Of a stretch of 39,693 nucleotides of DNA, positions 23,860-32,442 are shown piece by piece. The notes under the pieces were generated by a model. That model searched no databases. It was given only the letters and a program-made list of their open reading frames with translations, and was not told the DNA's origin. The stretch is taken from positions 1-39,693 of the forward strand of contig NZ_BIXY01000065.1 in the NCBI RefSeq assembly GCF_008326305.1. The letters run 5' to 3'. Source of the stretch: Dictyobacter arantiisoli (lineage in GTDB: Bacteria > Chloroflexota > Ktedonobacteria > Ktedonobacterales > Ktedonobacteraceae). The number at the start of each line of letters is the position of its first letter. The stretch's first letter is position 1. Position numbers and translations under genes: made by a program.

Positions 23860-25371
23860 ATGTCGCTGATGGATTTTCCTGCTACGACACGTGAACATCA
23901 CGTATTCTTCCATTGGAAGAATATGCGGCGTCTGCCCGTACTCTGCCTGCTCCTTTTATTAGCGGCTGGCTATAATATCTTCCTGGCTCTTGTTGTGCCT
24001 CCCGCTGGTCAGTCAACTGATACTTTTGCCTGGCTCTGGCTACTTAGCCTTTTGCTCTATGTAGCGGCCAGTATTGTGATTCTGACGACTCAACGCTCAA
24101 CAGGACGGCGCGGCTGGCTTGAACTGGCACTCATTTTGGGCGGCGCACTCCTGCTACGTGCCCAACTTTTATGGATTCCTCCTCTCTTATCTCGCGATTC
24201 CTGGCGCTACCTGTGGGATGCACGTGTGACCCTGCATGGCTATAGCCCTTATGTCTATGCTCCAGGAAATGTGCTATTAAAATCGCTGAGAAATGTTCTG
24301 TACGACAATAGCCGCTTTCGGAATGTGCCTACCATTTATCCACCAGTTGCGCAAGGATTTTATCTGTTGAGCTATCTGCTTGCGCCTGATAATCTGGTGT
24401 TTTTGAAAGGACTATTCACGGTTTGTGAATTGGTTTCTGTGGCTGCGCTGGCTTATCTATTGCACACACGTGGACGCGATCCTGCCCTCTGCATCATCTA
24501 TGCCTGGTGCCCGCTGCCGATTGTCGAGTTTGCCATTCAGGGACATCTGGATGCTCTGGTGGTGATGTTTTTGTTGTTGACAGTACTGGCAGCACAAAGC
24601 CAGCGTCGTGGGGCGCGTGTGTTGACTGGTTTCTTACTTGCGCTGGCTACCTTAACCAAGCTCTATCCAATTGTACTCCTGGCGGTGTTCCTGCGCCGAC
24701 GCGATTGGACATTATTGGTAACCTGTATCCTGACGATTGTAGTGGCCTATATGCCCTATATTATTCTGGGTCATGGTCAGGTATTCGGTTTCTTTGCGAG
24801 CTATGCCAGCGAACAGGGTGGCACAAATGGCGGCTCGATCATGCTGTTTATGCATTGGTTGAGCGGACTCTTTGCACTTCCGCTGCCTGTGACCTATGTG
24901 GTGGATGTTTTGTTCGTCGGTGGCTGCGCGCTCTTTGTCTGGCTGCGACGACTTCAAGGGCGTCTATCTATGGAAGTCGGTATACTGATAATTCTGGGCG
25001 CAATCTTTCTGATTTCTACCCATATCTTTCCCTGGTATACCAGTGCCTTCTTGCCCTGGGTTGCCCTCTTGATTGGATCTCCCTGGTCCAGACGTGCTGG
25101 CTGGCAGAGCCGAGAACTGTCCGCTATCCTTGTCTGGTATTTTGTTTGTTTCTCCATTCTCTCCTATCCTCTGGGCTCACAACGTAATTGGACGTTGTAC
25201 TACCGGGTGGTTTACGATGTAGTATTGGGTGGATTGGTTGTGACTTTTGTCTTGAGAAAAATCTCGCAACGCCGTGGTTTTACTCTGCTGCCTCGCCCTG
25301 TATCCGCTTCCGTTGAGGATAGTGTAGTGCGTCCTGATACCGAGGTGGATGTAAAAACGGAGCACATATAA
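23860..25371 (+). CDS. Polytopic GT-C glycosyltransferase (DUF2029/MptB-like)
   Basis: This 503-residue integral membrane protein has about 11-12 hydrophobic helices. The motif after the third helix is characteristic: SRDSWRYLWDARV, GYSPYVYAP, then PTIYPPVAQGFYLL. In GT-C enzymes of the mannosyltransferase kind, acidic residues in this first loop are catalytic. Such proteins take sugar from a polyprenyl-phosphate carrier outside the membrane, which the GT2 gene of the same cluster might supply. The ATG at 23860 follows AAAGGT by about ten bases and starts 32 bases after the radical SAM stop. The last 50 residues are hydrophilic. Confidence 0.82.
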   Translation: MSLMDFPATTREHHVFFHWKNMRRLPVLCLLLLLAAGYNIFLALVVPPAGQSTDTFAWLWLLSLLLYVAASIVILTTQRSTGRRGWLELALILGGALLLRAQLLWIPPLLSRDSWRYLWDARVTLHGYSPYVYAPGNVLLKSLRNVLYDNSRFRNVPTIYPPVAQGFYLLSYLLAPDNLVFLKGLFTVCELVSVAALAYLLHTRGRDPALCIIYAWCPLPIVEFAIQGHLDALVVMFLLLTVLAAQSQRRGARVLTGFLLALATLTKLYPIVLLAVFLRRRDWTLLVTCILTIVVAYMPYIILGHGQVFGFFASYASEQGGTNGGSIMLFMHWLSGLFALPLPVTYVVDVLFVGGCALFVWLRRLQGRLSMEVGILIILGAIFLISTHIFPWYTSAFLPWVALLIGSPWSRRAGWQSRELSAILVWYFVCFSILSYPLGSQRNWTLYYRVVYDVVLGGLVVTFVLRKISQRRGFTLLPRPVSASVEDSVVRPDTEVDVKTEHI

Positions 25372-25489
25372 CGTGATAATGTTGAATGTTATTGGCTGAG
25401 TCTGGTAGAGATTGTTCCTTTTCATTCGGGTGGAAGGCTGTCCCATTTCTACCCACGGCTTTTTTCTCAACGAGGGAAGTGTACTCATT

Positions 25490-27133
25490 ATGACTACTAC
25501 ACGCATCAAGTCGAGTGGTTCAGGTACCGCAGGCACGCCAGCACTGCCACCTGATACCTTCTCGCGCTGGCGTACGCTTATCGTGTCTGGCGGCTTTGCG
25601 CTGCTGGCGGGTTTGATCGCCAGTCTTTGCGCGACGCTGGTTATGGGCATTCTGCGCTTATGGATTGGTGTGCCTACTCCGGTGGAACTTTTTGGTGATT
25701 TCGTTCTGGTACATATCGATGTGAATACGTTTATTCACCTGTTGATCTCCTTTGGATCAAACTCGAAGCGGGGACCATTGGGGTTGGCGCTGCTGGCAAT
25801 GGTGGGAATTGGGACATTGCTGGGTATTCCCTATGCCCTGCTGGTGCGTCTCAAGCTTCCGGTGTATGGCTATCGACCGGGACGACGTGAGTGGTTCATC
25901 GCACTGGGTTTCTCGCTTGTCATGACGGCCGTCGCTATTCTGCTGTTCTGGCAGCAAATCAGGCAGAATGCATTTGGCTGGCCGATAGATACGGAGCGCT
26001 GGCTCTCTAGTCTGGGACTGTTTGCCGATTTCGCGACGTATAGTTTCATCCTCTGCTGGCTGTATCGTGTGCTGCTGCCGAAAGTGATTCAACCGGAAAG
26101 AGATGCCGTGGTGGCGCGACGCCGACAATTGCTGGCTCGCAGTGGCGCGGTCGCGCTGGGTGTGGGCGCTGGTCTGGGCACATTTGGCGCGGTACAGGCA
26201 TATCTGAAAAATTATACCTGGTATGATGGGATGAAAACTTCCTTCAAGAACCATATTATTCATCCCATTACGCCCAATGATGAGCATTATGTGGTCACGC
26301 AGAACGCGGTTGATCCCATGCCTGATACCAATCTCTGGCGGTTAGAGGTCACTGGCCTGGTCCAGAAGCCTGGCAGCTATAGTTATGAGGAACTGAAGAA
26401 ACTTCCTTCCGACTCACGTGCGATTACCCTGGAATGCATTGCCAATGGTCCGGCTGACCATTTGATCGGTAATGCCATCTGGCATGGCGTACCGTTACGT
26501 GCATTGCTTGAGCAGCATGGGGGAGCACAAGCAACAGCGCGCTATGTCGCTTTTTATGCTGTGGATGGTTATACGATCAGTCTTCCTTTGCAAGAAGTAT
26601 TGGATGCCAATGCCTTATTGGCCTGGAATATGAATGGGGTGCCATTGCCGACAAAGCATGGTTATCCATTGCGGGTACTGATTCCTGGCCGTTATGGCGA
26701 GGAGAATCCGAAGTGGTTAACACGCGTTGAACTCACCTCTGAATTCGTCCCTGGACTCTACTCCAGTCAGGGATGGTATAACGGTCCACTGCATACCACG
26801 AGCCGCATTGATAATCCTTATAAAGAAAGCGTGATGCACGTTGGACAGAGTGTTGATATGAGCGGCATCGCTTTTGCTGGTAATCGTGGTATTCAGAAGG
26901 TTGAAGTCAGTGTCGATAATGGGATATCCTGGCGTCCCGCAACGCTTGATCCAGCGATATCGCCAGATAGCTGGGTTTTCTGGAAAGCGAACTGGCAACC
27001 TGGACGCGCGGGTACCTACACACTGGCAGTACGTGCTACTGATGGGACTGGTACTGTGCAGACCGCGACTAAACAGGGCACGGTTCCTAATGGCGCTACC
27101 GGTTATGATACCTTACTTGTAACTGTTGCCTGA
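25490..27133 (+). CDS. Membrane-bound sulfite-oxidase-family molybdoenzyme
   Basis: This 547-residue protein has four membrane helices within about residues 25-200, a twin-arginine-like stretch with a hydrophobic segment (RRRQLLARSGAVALGVG, about 209-226), then the oxidoreductase molybdopterin domain (about 275-440) and an Ig-like dimerisation domain to the end. The molybdenum-ligand cysteine is visible in TLECIANG (C316). GVPLRALL, GYPLRVLIPGRYGEENPKW and VEVSVDNGISW are further family motifs. SUOX-family enzymes carry the cofactor without added nucleotide. The N-terminal membrane block is unusual next to soluble YedY/MsrP and might take part in electron transfer. The ATG at 25490 follows GAGGGAAG. 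The electron donor and substrate are unknown. Confidence 0.88.
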   Translation: MTTTRIKSSGSGTAGTPALPPDTFSRWRTLIVSGGFALLAGLIASLCATLVMGILRLWIGVPTPVELFGDFVLVHIDVNTFIHLLISFGSNSKRGPLGLALLAMVGIGTLLGIPYALLVRLKLPVYGYRPGRREWFIALGFSLVMTAVAILLFWQQIRQNAFGWPIDTERWLSSLGLFADFATYSFILCWLYRVLLPKVIQPERDAVVARRRQLLARSGAVALGVGAGLGTFGAVQAYLKNYTWYDGMKTSFKNHIIHPITPNDEHYVVTQNAVDPMPDTNLWRLEVTGLVQKPGSYSYEELKKLPSDSRAITLECIANGPADHLIGNAIWHGVPLRALLEQHGGAQATARYVAFYAVDGYTISLPLQEVLDANALLAWNMNGVPLPTKHGYPLRVLIPGRYGEENPKWLTRVELTSEFVPGLYSSQGWYNGPLHTTSRIDNPYKESVMHVGQSVDMSGIAFAGNRGIQKVEVSVDNGISWRPATLDPAISPDSWVFWKANWQPGRAGTYTLAVRATDGTGTVQTATKQGTVPNGATGYDTLLVTVA

Positions 27134-27144
27134 ATTCAAGTCAT

Positions 27145-27301
27145 CATGAACCTTCGCTCCTTTGAAGTCCAAAAATGTTTTAATAAAGGTTGTATAAAAA
27201 TGTACTCAGCACATTTTTATACAACCCTTATTAAAGGCGGATGCACACATGCCTACTTACAGGCGAGCAATACGATCTTGCTGGCGATGGGAGTCTGACA
27301 C
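27145..27301. repeat. Hairpin-cored dispersed repeat, copy 3 (diverged)
   Basis: The left module CATGAACCTTCGCTCC, a 25-bp stem with one mismatch (27179-27203 and 27211-27235, arm TTTAATAA-GGTTGTATAA) and the right module (ATGC, GAGCAA, GATCTTGCTGG, GTCTGACAC) keep the order of the 16.1- and 30.3-kb copies. The stem bases are wholly different. The rest of this gap up to 27547 has a possible promoter with TACAAT at 27503-27508 and a CCATG-TTAT-CATGG dyad at 27488-27501, upstream of the next gene. Confidence 0.7.
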
Positions 27302-27547
27302 ATTCCTGGGATAGTGAAAACTTGTGCTTGCTCTTCAGCTATTGAACAGGTGTATGCTAGAGACAGATGACTTTATTTCATAGCACCTGTGGTGAAGTTT
27401 TCAACCAATGGGGCAAAGTCTTTATAGAACTGTTCTGCCCTATTTTCACTATTTGGATAATTGCTAACCCTAGACGCTGACTCGTATCCATGTTATCATG
27501 GTGTACAATCGTACTTTGTGGATACCTGAAGAAGGGAGTTGTGCTTC

Positions 27548-28012
27548 ATGGGCACGAACTTGTTTCAATGGCTCTTTACAGACGCTGTTACAGCTGGATC
27601 GAATGCCAACCTGACTGGATCTGAGCCATTTCATTTCTTGTGGCCCTGGCTCATATTTTGTCTGGCCGGGTTGCTGATCACATTTTACTACTCCGTTGAG
27701 GGTCGTAAACGTTTTGTGAAGAACAAGCCGCTTATCAAATACATGTTAGACCGTTATTTAGGCTGGTTCGCGGTCATCTGTTTTATTGGCTTGCCTCTAA
27801 TTGGCGCACGTGTGCTCTTAGATGGCTATTTTTTCTCCTGGCGTGCGTGGCGCTATCTCTGGTTGCTGGCATTGGTCATCTGGGCTATCGTCTGGATTGT
27901 CTATCTGGTGCGTAAGTATCCGCAGGAGAAGGCTGAATTCCTCGCATATCAGAAACGACAGCAATATATCCCGAAAGGTAACAAGCGCAAAGTGCGGACC
28001 GCATCTCGCTAG
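27548..28012 (+). CDS. Small membrane protein upstream of mobA
   Basis: This protein has 154 residues from the ATG at 27548, nine bases after GAAGGGAG. A TTG three codons upstream is less likely. There are three hydrophobic segments: FLWPWLIFCLAGLLITFYYS, YLGWFAVICFIGLPLIGARV and WRYLWLLALVIWAIVWIVYL. A very basic tail follows (KRQQYIPKGNKRKVR), which should lie in the cytoplasm. I do not recognise the family. It is 34 bases upstream of mobA on the same strand and probably shares its transcript, but no functional link is evident. Confidence 0.75.
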   Translation: MGTNLFQWLFTDAVTAGSNANLTGSEPFHFLWPWLIFCLAGLLITFYYSVEGRKRFVKNKPLIKYMLDRYLGWFAVICFIGLPLIGARVLLDGYFFSWRAWRYLWLLALVIWAIVWIVYLVRKYPQEKAEFLAYQKRQQYIPKGNKRKVRTASR

Positions 28013-28046
28013 TTGAGAGGCTTGCCTTTGCCTGATAACAGAGCAC

Positions 28047-28676
28047 GTGGATAGAAATACAGCTGGTATCATTCTCGCCGGGGGGCAGAGCTCGCGGATG
28101 GGTCGTGACAAGGCCTTCCTGCCCCTACCTGGCGTACACCCCACAACATTTAGCGCCCGATTAGCCACTTTACTGCTGACTACCTGTCAGGAAGTATTGC
28201 TGGTAGCCCGTGATGCCGAGCAGGCCGAGCAATGTTCACTCTCTCTTCCTTCTTCTCTCCGTACTACTGTCCGTGTGATCACTGATCGCGTCGTTCAGAT
28301 CGGTCCTTTGATGGGTCTCTATAGTGGATTGAGCGCCATGCATGCTTCCCAGGCACTCGTAACCGCCGTAGATACTCCCTTTCTCCAGCCAGCTTTGCTG
28401 AACTTCTTACTTGAGCAATCTCGCGTACATCCAGAACAACTGTTGGTACCAATAGTGGAGGATATCCCTCAGGTCTTACTGGCTATCTATCCACGTCACA
28501 TCTTGCCCATACTCGAAGCGCGCCTTGCGGAAGGACGGCGTGATCCCAGGGCATTGTTGCAGGGCACATCCGTCATAAAAATCCCAGAAGCGCAACTACG
28601 CATTTTTGATCCGCAACTACGCTCATTTATCAATCTCAATACCCCCGAAGACTTTTCTTCTTATATCCACGACTAA
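28047..28676 (+). CDS. mobA: Molybdenum cofactor guanylyltransferase MobA
   Basis: This 209-residue enzyme attaches GMP to molybdopterin, making the guanine dinucleotide cofactor of DMSO-reductase-family enzymes. The N-terminal signature is complete: ILAGGQSSRMGRDKAFLPL. ITDR, GPLMGLYSGL and VDTPFLQP follow in family order, and the end has FINLNTPEDF. The start is GTG at 28047, since a stop lies four codons upstream and the next ATG falls inside the signature. The ribosome site is weak, so it may depend on translation of the preceding gene. The nearby sulfite-oxidase-like protein should not need the GMP form, so the client enzyme probably lies elsewhere. Confidence 0.92.
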   Translation: MDRNTAGIILAGGQSSRMGRDKAFLPLPGVHPTTFSARLATLLLTTCQEVLLVARDAEQAEQCSLSLPSSLRTTVRVITDRVVQIGPLMGLYSGLSAMHASQALVTAVDTPFLQPALLNFLLEQSRVHPEQLLVPIVEDIPQVLLAIYPRHILPILEARLAEGRRDPRALLQGTSVIKIPEAQLRIFDPQLRSFINLNTPEDFSSYIHD

Positions 28677-28740
28677 ATCTACCGCCGAGCATCCACATAC
28701 CTGTCACTGGAAGCGGATAGCAGAACTGGAGCGCTTTCTA

Positions 28741-29907
28741 TCAGACATCGGTCGATACTTCTGTGTTGCTCAGTGTCTGAGCCTGCATGCGTCGCCAGTG
28801 CCGTTGTGCCATGAGTTTGAGTTCATCTTCAAAGCCGCGCAATGCCAGCCATTCATGGGATGCGCCGGTAACGACGATATCTGTCTCGCGCAACTGGGCG
28901 AGGGTAGTGGCTCCACTGAGCTGCATAGCTACTTTTAACTGGGCAATGATACTTTCTACGACTTCGCAGACTTTTTCATAGCTTTCACTGGCGGCCTGTA
29001 AGAAAGGAAAGCCAATGCCTACCATGGTCGCGCCCAGGGCCAGGGCACGTGCGGCATCCAATCCACTGCGTATCCCTCCAGTAGAGATTAAAGGAAGCCT
29101 GGCGGTACGTGCTTCGACAATTGCAATGGGAGTAGCTATACCCCAGTCTTTATACAGCAGACCGATATTCATGGTGCGCTCGTCGCCACGAGTCTGCGAG
29201 CGGGCAGCTTCCAGTGCTGACATACTGCTCCCGCCTGCTCCTCCCACATCGATGGCTGAAATCCCGCATGAGCGCAACAGGAGTGCCTGCTCGCGGCTGA
29301 CCCCCGCTCCTGTCTCTTTAGCGATCACTGGCAGCCCGATCTGTTGTGTAAGCAGCCTCAGGGCGGCAACCTCTCCATAGGCGTTGCGATCCCCTTCGGG
29401 CTGGGCCGCCTCCTGTAAACTGTTCATATGGACCGCCAGTGCGTTAGCCTCAATCATGTGAATAGCACGTTGCACCTGTTCAAGCGTAAAGGGTGCATGT
29501 TTATCCTGCGTGATCAATTGGGGCGCGCCGATGTTGGCGATAAGAAAGGCATGCGGGGCCTGCTCGCGAGTAATGCTATAGCTGGCGGCAAGCCTGGGAT
29601 CTAAGATTGCTGCGCGCTGACTTCCTACTCCCAGAGCCAAACCATAGTGCTCGGCTGCCCGTGCCAGATTTTTATTGATCATGGTGACTGCGGGATGCCC
29701 ACCCGTCAATGAGGACATAAAGATAGGATAACGAAGCGCCTGCCCTAGAAAGCTGGTTGAGAGGTCGATGTTGCCAGGATCGACTTCTGGTAGCGCTTGA
29801 TGGACAAATTGGATATCATTCCAGTTAGCCCTCTGGGGTGCTGAGACATCGTTTGCCAGGGCGATATTGACGTGTTCAATTTTACGTTGCGTAACTTCGT
29901 CCGCCAT
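28741..29907 (-). CDS. fni: Type 2 isopentenyl-diphosphate delta-isomerase
   Basis: This 388-residue FMN- and NADPH-dependent enzyme interconverts isopentenyl and dimethylallyl diphosphate for isoprenoid synthesis. It has the substrate-binding start TQRKIEHVNIAL, FMSSLTGG, GVGSQRAA, HMNSLQEAAQPEGDR (Q/E metal and base region), IAKETGAGVS, DVGGAGGSS and the glycine-rich FMN-phosphate site STGGIRSGLDAARALALGA. The length is slightly above the usual 340-350, owing to the tail. The ATG at 29907 is preferred, with AAAGGA twelve bases upstream. A TTG twelve codons further up is the alternative. It is convergent with mobA. Confidence 0.93.
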   Translation of the reverse strand: MADEVTQRKIEHVNIALANDVSAPQRANWNDIQFVHQALPEVDPGNIDLSTSFLGQALRYPIFMSSLTGGHPAVTMINKNLARAAEHYGLALGVGSQRAAILDPRLAASYSITREQAPHAFLIANIGAPQLITQDKHAPFTLEQVQRAIHMIEANALAVHMNSLQEAAQPEGDRNAYGEVAALRLLTQQIGLPVIAKETGAGVSREQALLLRSCGISAIDVGGAGGSSMSALEAARSQTRGDERTMNIGLLYKDWGIATPIAIVEARTARLPLISTGGIRSGLDAARALALGATMVGIGFPFLQAASESYEKVCEVVESIIAQLKVAMQLSGATTLAQLRETDIVVTGASHEWLALRGFEDELKLMAQRHWRRMQAQTLSNTEVSTDV

Positions 29908-30065
29908 AAATAATAAAGGTCCTTTCTGTATCTCTCTGTACAATGACGATTGTGCCAGCCTTAAAAGGTATAGGAATCATATGACGGATGAATTGTTGCT
30001 GAAGAGGACGGGGAAGCTCCTGATTTCCAATAGGGATGCGAACGTAAGGCTTTTCAAGTGGGATT

Positions 30066-30199
30066 GCAAAGGGCGGCGAGCCCTTTGCCGGGGTGTGGGG
30101 TGTCCCCAAATACCCTTTTTTCTTCTTTTCTTCGCCGCCGCACGCGGCGGCGAGAGGGAGGGAAGAGACCGGGGCCAGGTTAAGGGTGCAACCCTTAAC
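30066..30199. repeat. GC-rich multi-hairpin repeat (second family), copy 1
   Basis: Three stems in a row: GCAAAGGGC/GCCCTTTGC (30066-30088), CGCCGCCGC/GCGGCGGCG (30133-30152) and GTTAAGGGT/ACCCTTAAC (30179-30199). The linker CGGGGTGTGGGGTGTCCCC after the first stem recurs, with one change, at 39493. Frames on both strands here have no gene-like features. The flanking bases 29908-30065 show nothing else. Confidence 0.7.
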
Positions 30200-30211
30200 A
30201 ATCCCGCTTCT

Positions 30212-30363
30212 GTTCGCACCTGCGGTGCTCAAAACAGTTTTAGTGTGTGGTGCAGGAAAGGTGCACAGCACCTTTCCTGCACCACACACTAAAAAGGACG
30301 CAGGCGCGCATGCGCCTGCCAGCCAGGGAGCAGCAAGATCCCGCTGGTATTGGGGACTGACAC
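30212..30363. repeat. Hairpin-cored dispersed repeat, copy 4
   Basis: The same left module as at 16057 (TTCGCACCTGCGGTGCTCAA), a perfect 27-bp stem with a three-base loop (30238-30264 and 30268-30294) and the same right module (GCAGGCGCGCATGCGCCTGC, GCAGCAAGATCCCGCTGG, then GACTGACAC). Compared with copy 2 the stem differs at a base pair (AGAAAAGG to AGGAAAGG), with the matching change on the other arm. It ends three bases before the purB stop. Confidence 0.82.
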
Positions 30364-30366
30364 TCT

Positions 30367-31677
30367 CTATAAACCAATACGCTTGAATGAATAATCCACG
30401 TATTTCGTATAGTAATCTGTGCTGGTCAATTCTTCGAGTTCCTGGCGGTTCAGATAGCCAGTTACTTCTGCATCCTCGCTCAGGGCATCGACCAGGGCCG
30501 CGCCTTTAATGGCTCCCTGGCTGGTCTGAGCCCAGACCTTTTTTGCGTTGCGCTGCACAATCTTGTACGCTTCCTGGCGGCCAACGCCCTTGTCGATGAG
30601 GGCCAGCAAGATACGCTGTGAGAAGACCAGACCACCGGTCATATTCAAATTCGCCAGCATACGCTCTGCATCAACCTGGAGACCGCTGATCACATTAGTG
30701 AAGATATGGAGCATGTAGTCCAGTAGCGTGCAGGCATCTGGAATGATGATGCGCTCAGTCGAAGAGTGGCTGATGTCTCGCTCGTGCCAGAGCGCCACAT
30801 TCTCCATTGCCGTTACCGCGTAGCCACGTAACAGGCGTGCCAGCCCGCAGATGCGCTCACACAGCTCTGGATTGCGCTTATGAGGCATTGAGGAGGAACC
30901 CTGCTGTCCTGAACCAAAGGGCTCAAAAGCCTCACTTAATTCTGTTCGTTGCAGGTGTCGAATCTCCTGGGCCATCTTCTCCAGAGAACTGCCAAGCAGG
31001 GCCAGTGTCGTCATAAAGTGCGCATGGCGATCACGTTGAATAATCTGATTTGAGATCGGGGCAACATGCAGACCCATCTGCTCACAGACATATTCCTCAA
31101 CCTGTGGTGGTACCGAGGCGTGTGTGCCTACTGGACCTGAGATCTGTCCAAAGGCTACCTGCTCAATTGCAGCCGCAAGGCGTGTCTGATGGCGACGCAG
31201 TTCGTCGACCCAGAGTGCCAGTTTCAGACCAAAGGTCATTGGCTCGGCATGGATACCATGCGAGCGTCCGGTAATCAGGGTATATTTATGTTCAACCGCA
31301 ACTTTTGCCACGGCATCAGTGAGTTGTTGCAGTCCTACCGTCAGGATCTGTCCGGCCTCTTTTAATTGAGCCGCCAGACCAGTATCCAGCACATCAGAGG
31401 AGGTCAGGCCAAGATGGATAAAGCGTCCCTCGGGACCAAGTTGTTCCTGAATAGAGCGCAGGAAGGAAATCACATCGTGGTGCGTCTCTTCCTCGATCTC
31501 ATGCATACGCTGTGCATTATATTGTGCCTTACGGATTTTCTCGATGGCATCCTGAGGAATGGTGCCCTCGCGAGCCCAACCCTCACAGGCCAACAACTCA
31601 ACCTGTAACCACTTATCTGTTTTGTGTTTCTCGGACCAGATAGCGGCCATTTCTGGCCTGGAATATCGTTCGATCAT
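30367..31677 (-). CDS. purB: Adenylosuccinate lyase
   Basis: This 436-residue fumarase/aspartase-superfamily enzyme cleaves SAICAR to AICAR and adenylosuccinate to AMP in purine synthesis. All signature blocks are visible: TSSDVLDT (92-99), GRSHGIHAEP (137-146) with the catalytic histidine, and the mobile loop SSSMPHKRNP (261-270) with the catalytic serine. The length is normal for the family. The ATG at 31677 gives the standard MIERYSRPEM start, with AAGGGA ten bases upstream. The frame is open for 31 more codons, but they do not look like PurB. The stop abuts the dispersed hairpin repeat. No other pur genes are near. Confidence 0.95.
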   Translation of the reverse strand: MIERYSRPEMAAIWSEKHKTDKWLQVELLACEGWAREGTIPQDAIEKIRKAQYNAQRMHEIEEETHHDVISFLRSIQEQLGPEGRFIHLGLTSSDVLDTGLAAQLKEAGQILTVGLQQLTDAVAKVAVEHKYTLITGRSHGIHAEPMTFGLKLALWVDELRRHQTRLAAAIEQVAFGQISGPVGTHASVPPQVEEYVCEQMGLHVAPISNQIIQRDRHAHFMTTLALLGSSLEKMAQEIRHLQRTELSEAFEPFGSGQQGSSSMPHKRNPELCERICGLARLLRGYAVTAMENVALWHERDISHSSTERIIIPDACTLLDYMLHIFTNVISGLQVDAERMLANLNMTGGLVFSQRILLALIDKGVGRQEAYKIVQRNAKKVWAQTSQGAIKGAALVDALSEDAEVTGYLNRQELEELTSTDYYTKYVDYSFKRIGL

Positions 31678-31990
31678 AAAATAGTGTTCCCTTAAGCATG
31701 CTAACAGCACAAAAGATCCGATCTCAAGTGGACAAAGTGGATAGATGCCAGCAGGCAAACCCATCTTCATCCCGAGATCGCAGTACTTTATTGGGTAATA
31801 TCTCCTATCCTAGTTTATCACACTGACGCGAACCACTTCTCCTGGGCATAAATTGGGTATGGGTATTGTTATCTATGGTAGAATAAAGCAAATACAAATA
31901 TGCTAAGCGTACCGGAGTCGATCTTCTGGTCGAGGAGATTCAACACACGGTTCGATATACAGCGTGGTTAACAACACAGCACAGCACATC

Positions 31991-32019
31991 TTGACGAAGA
32001 TGTACCTTGCATGTACAAT
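31991..32019 (+). promoter_or_regulatory. Promoter of rpmE
   Basis: TTGACG (31991-31996), a 17-base spacer and TACAAT (32014-32019) form a near-consensus housekeeping promoter. The predicted start near 32026 leaves a leader of about 110 bases before rpmE. The gap between purB and this promoter (31678-31990) holds the purB promoter region and no supported gene. Confidence 0.75.
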
Positions 32020-32136
32020 CATGCTTGCATTGCTATGAGCATTTTGACGGGTGTAGAGGTGAGGGAGGCAGGGGCGACACGCAAACACAGGCCTTCCAAG
32101 CAACGAAGCCATAAGTGTTGATATCCAGGAGATACC

Positions 32137-32343
32137 ATGAAAACAGGAATCCATCCCAACTATGTAGAATCCACAGTGCAGTGCGCCTGTGGCCATTCTT
32201 TTAAGACAATGAGCACAAAACCTGTGTTAAAAGTTGATGTGTGCTCTCATTGCCATCCTTTTTTCACAGGCCAGCAGCGTATTCTTGACTCTGCAGGTCG
32301 CGTTGATCGTTTCCGTAAGCGCTTCAATCTGGTGGAAGAGTAA
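32137..32343 (+). CDS. rpmE: 50S ribosomal protein L31, zinc-binding form
   Basis: This 68-residue ribosomal protein shows the typical start MKTGIHPNY and the four zinc-binding cysteines C16, C18, C36 and C39 (CACGH and CSHCH). The end ([20 protein letters not shown]) is the strongly conserved L31 tail. The cysteine-containing form is the zinc-replete version, and no zinc-free paralogue is present in this window. The ATG follows AGGAG by five bases. It is transcribed from the promoter at 31991 and ends at the terminator at 32367, so it is monocistronic. Confidence 0.97.
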   Translation: MKTGIHPNYVESTVQCACGHSFKTMSTKPVLKVDVCSHCHPFFTGQQRILDSAGRVDRFRKRFNLVEE

Positions 32344-32366
32344 TTCGTTACCATGTGGTAATCGTG

Positions 32367-32415
32367 TAGGGATAAAGGTGTTTTTTCGGACACCTTTATC
32401 CCTATTTCGTTTTTA
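32367..32415 (+). terminator. Rho-independent terminator of rpmE
   Basis: A perfect 15-bp stem (arm TAGGGATAAAGGTGT at 32367-32381, partner 32390-32404) with an eight-base loop is followed by TTTCGTTTTT. It lies 24 bases after the rpmE stop. Confidence 0.85.
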
Positions 32416-32442
32416 TCACTGTTCATAATTATCAGCAGGGGG

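Noticed and set aside
28047-28676. MobA as cofactor supplier for the neighbouring sulfite-oxidase-like enzyme
   Set aside because: Enzymes of that family carry molybdopterin without a nucleotide, so the proximity is probably incidental.
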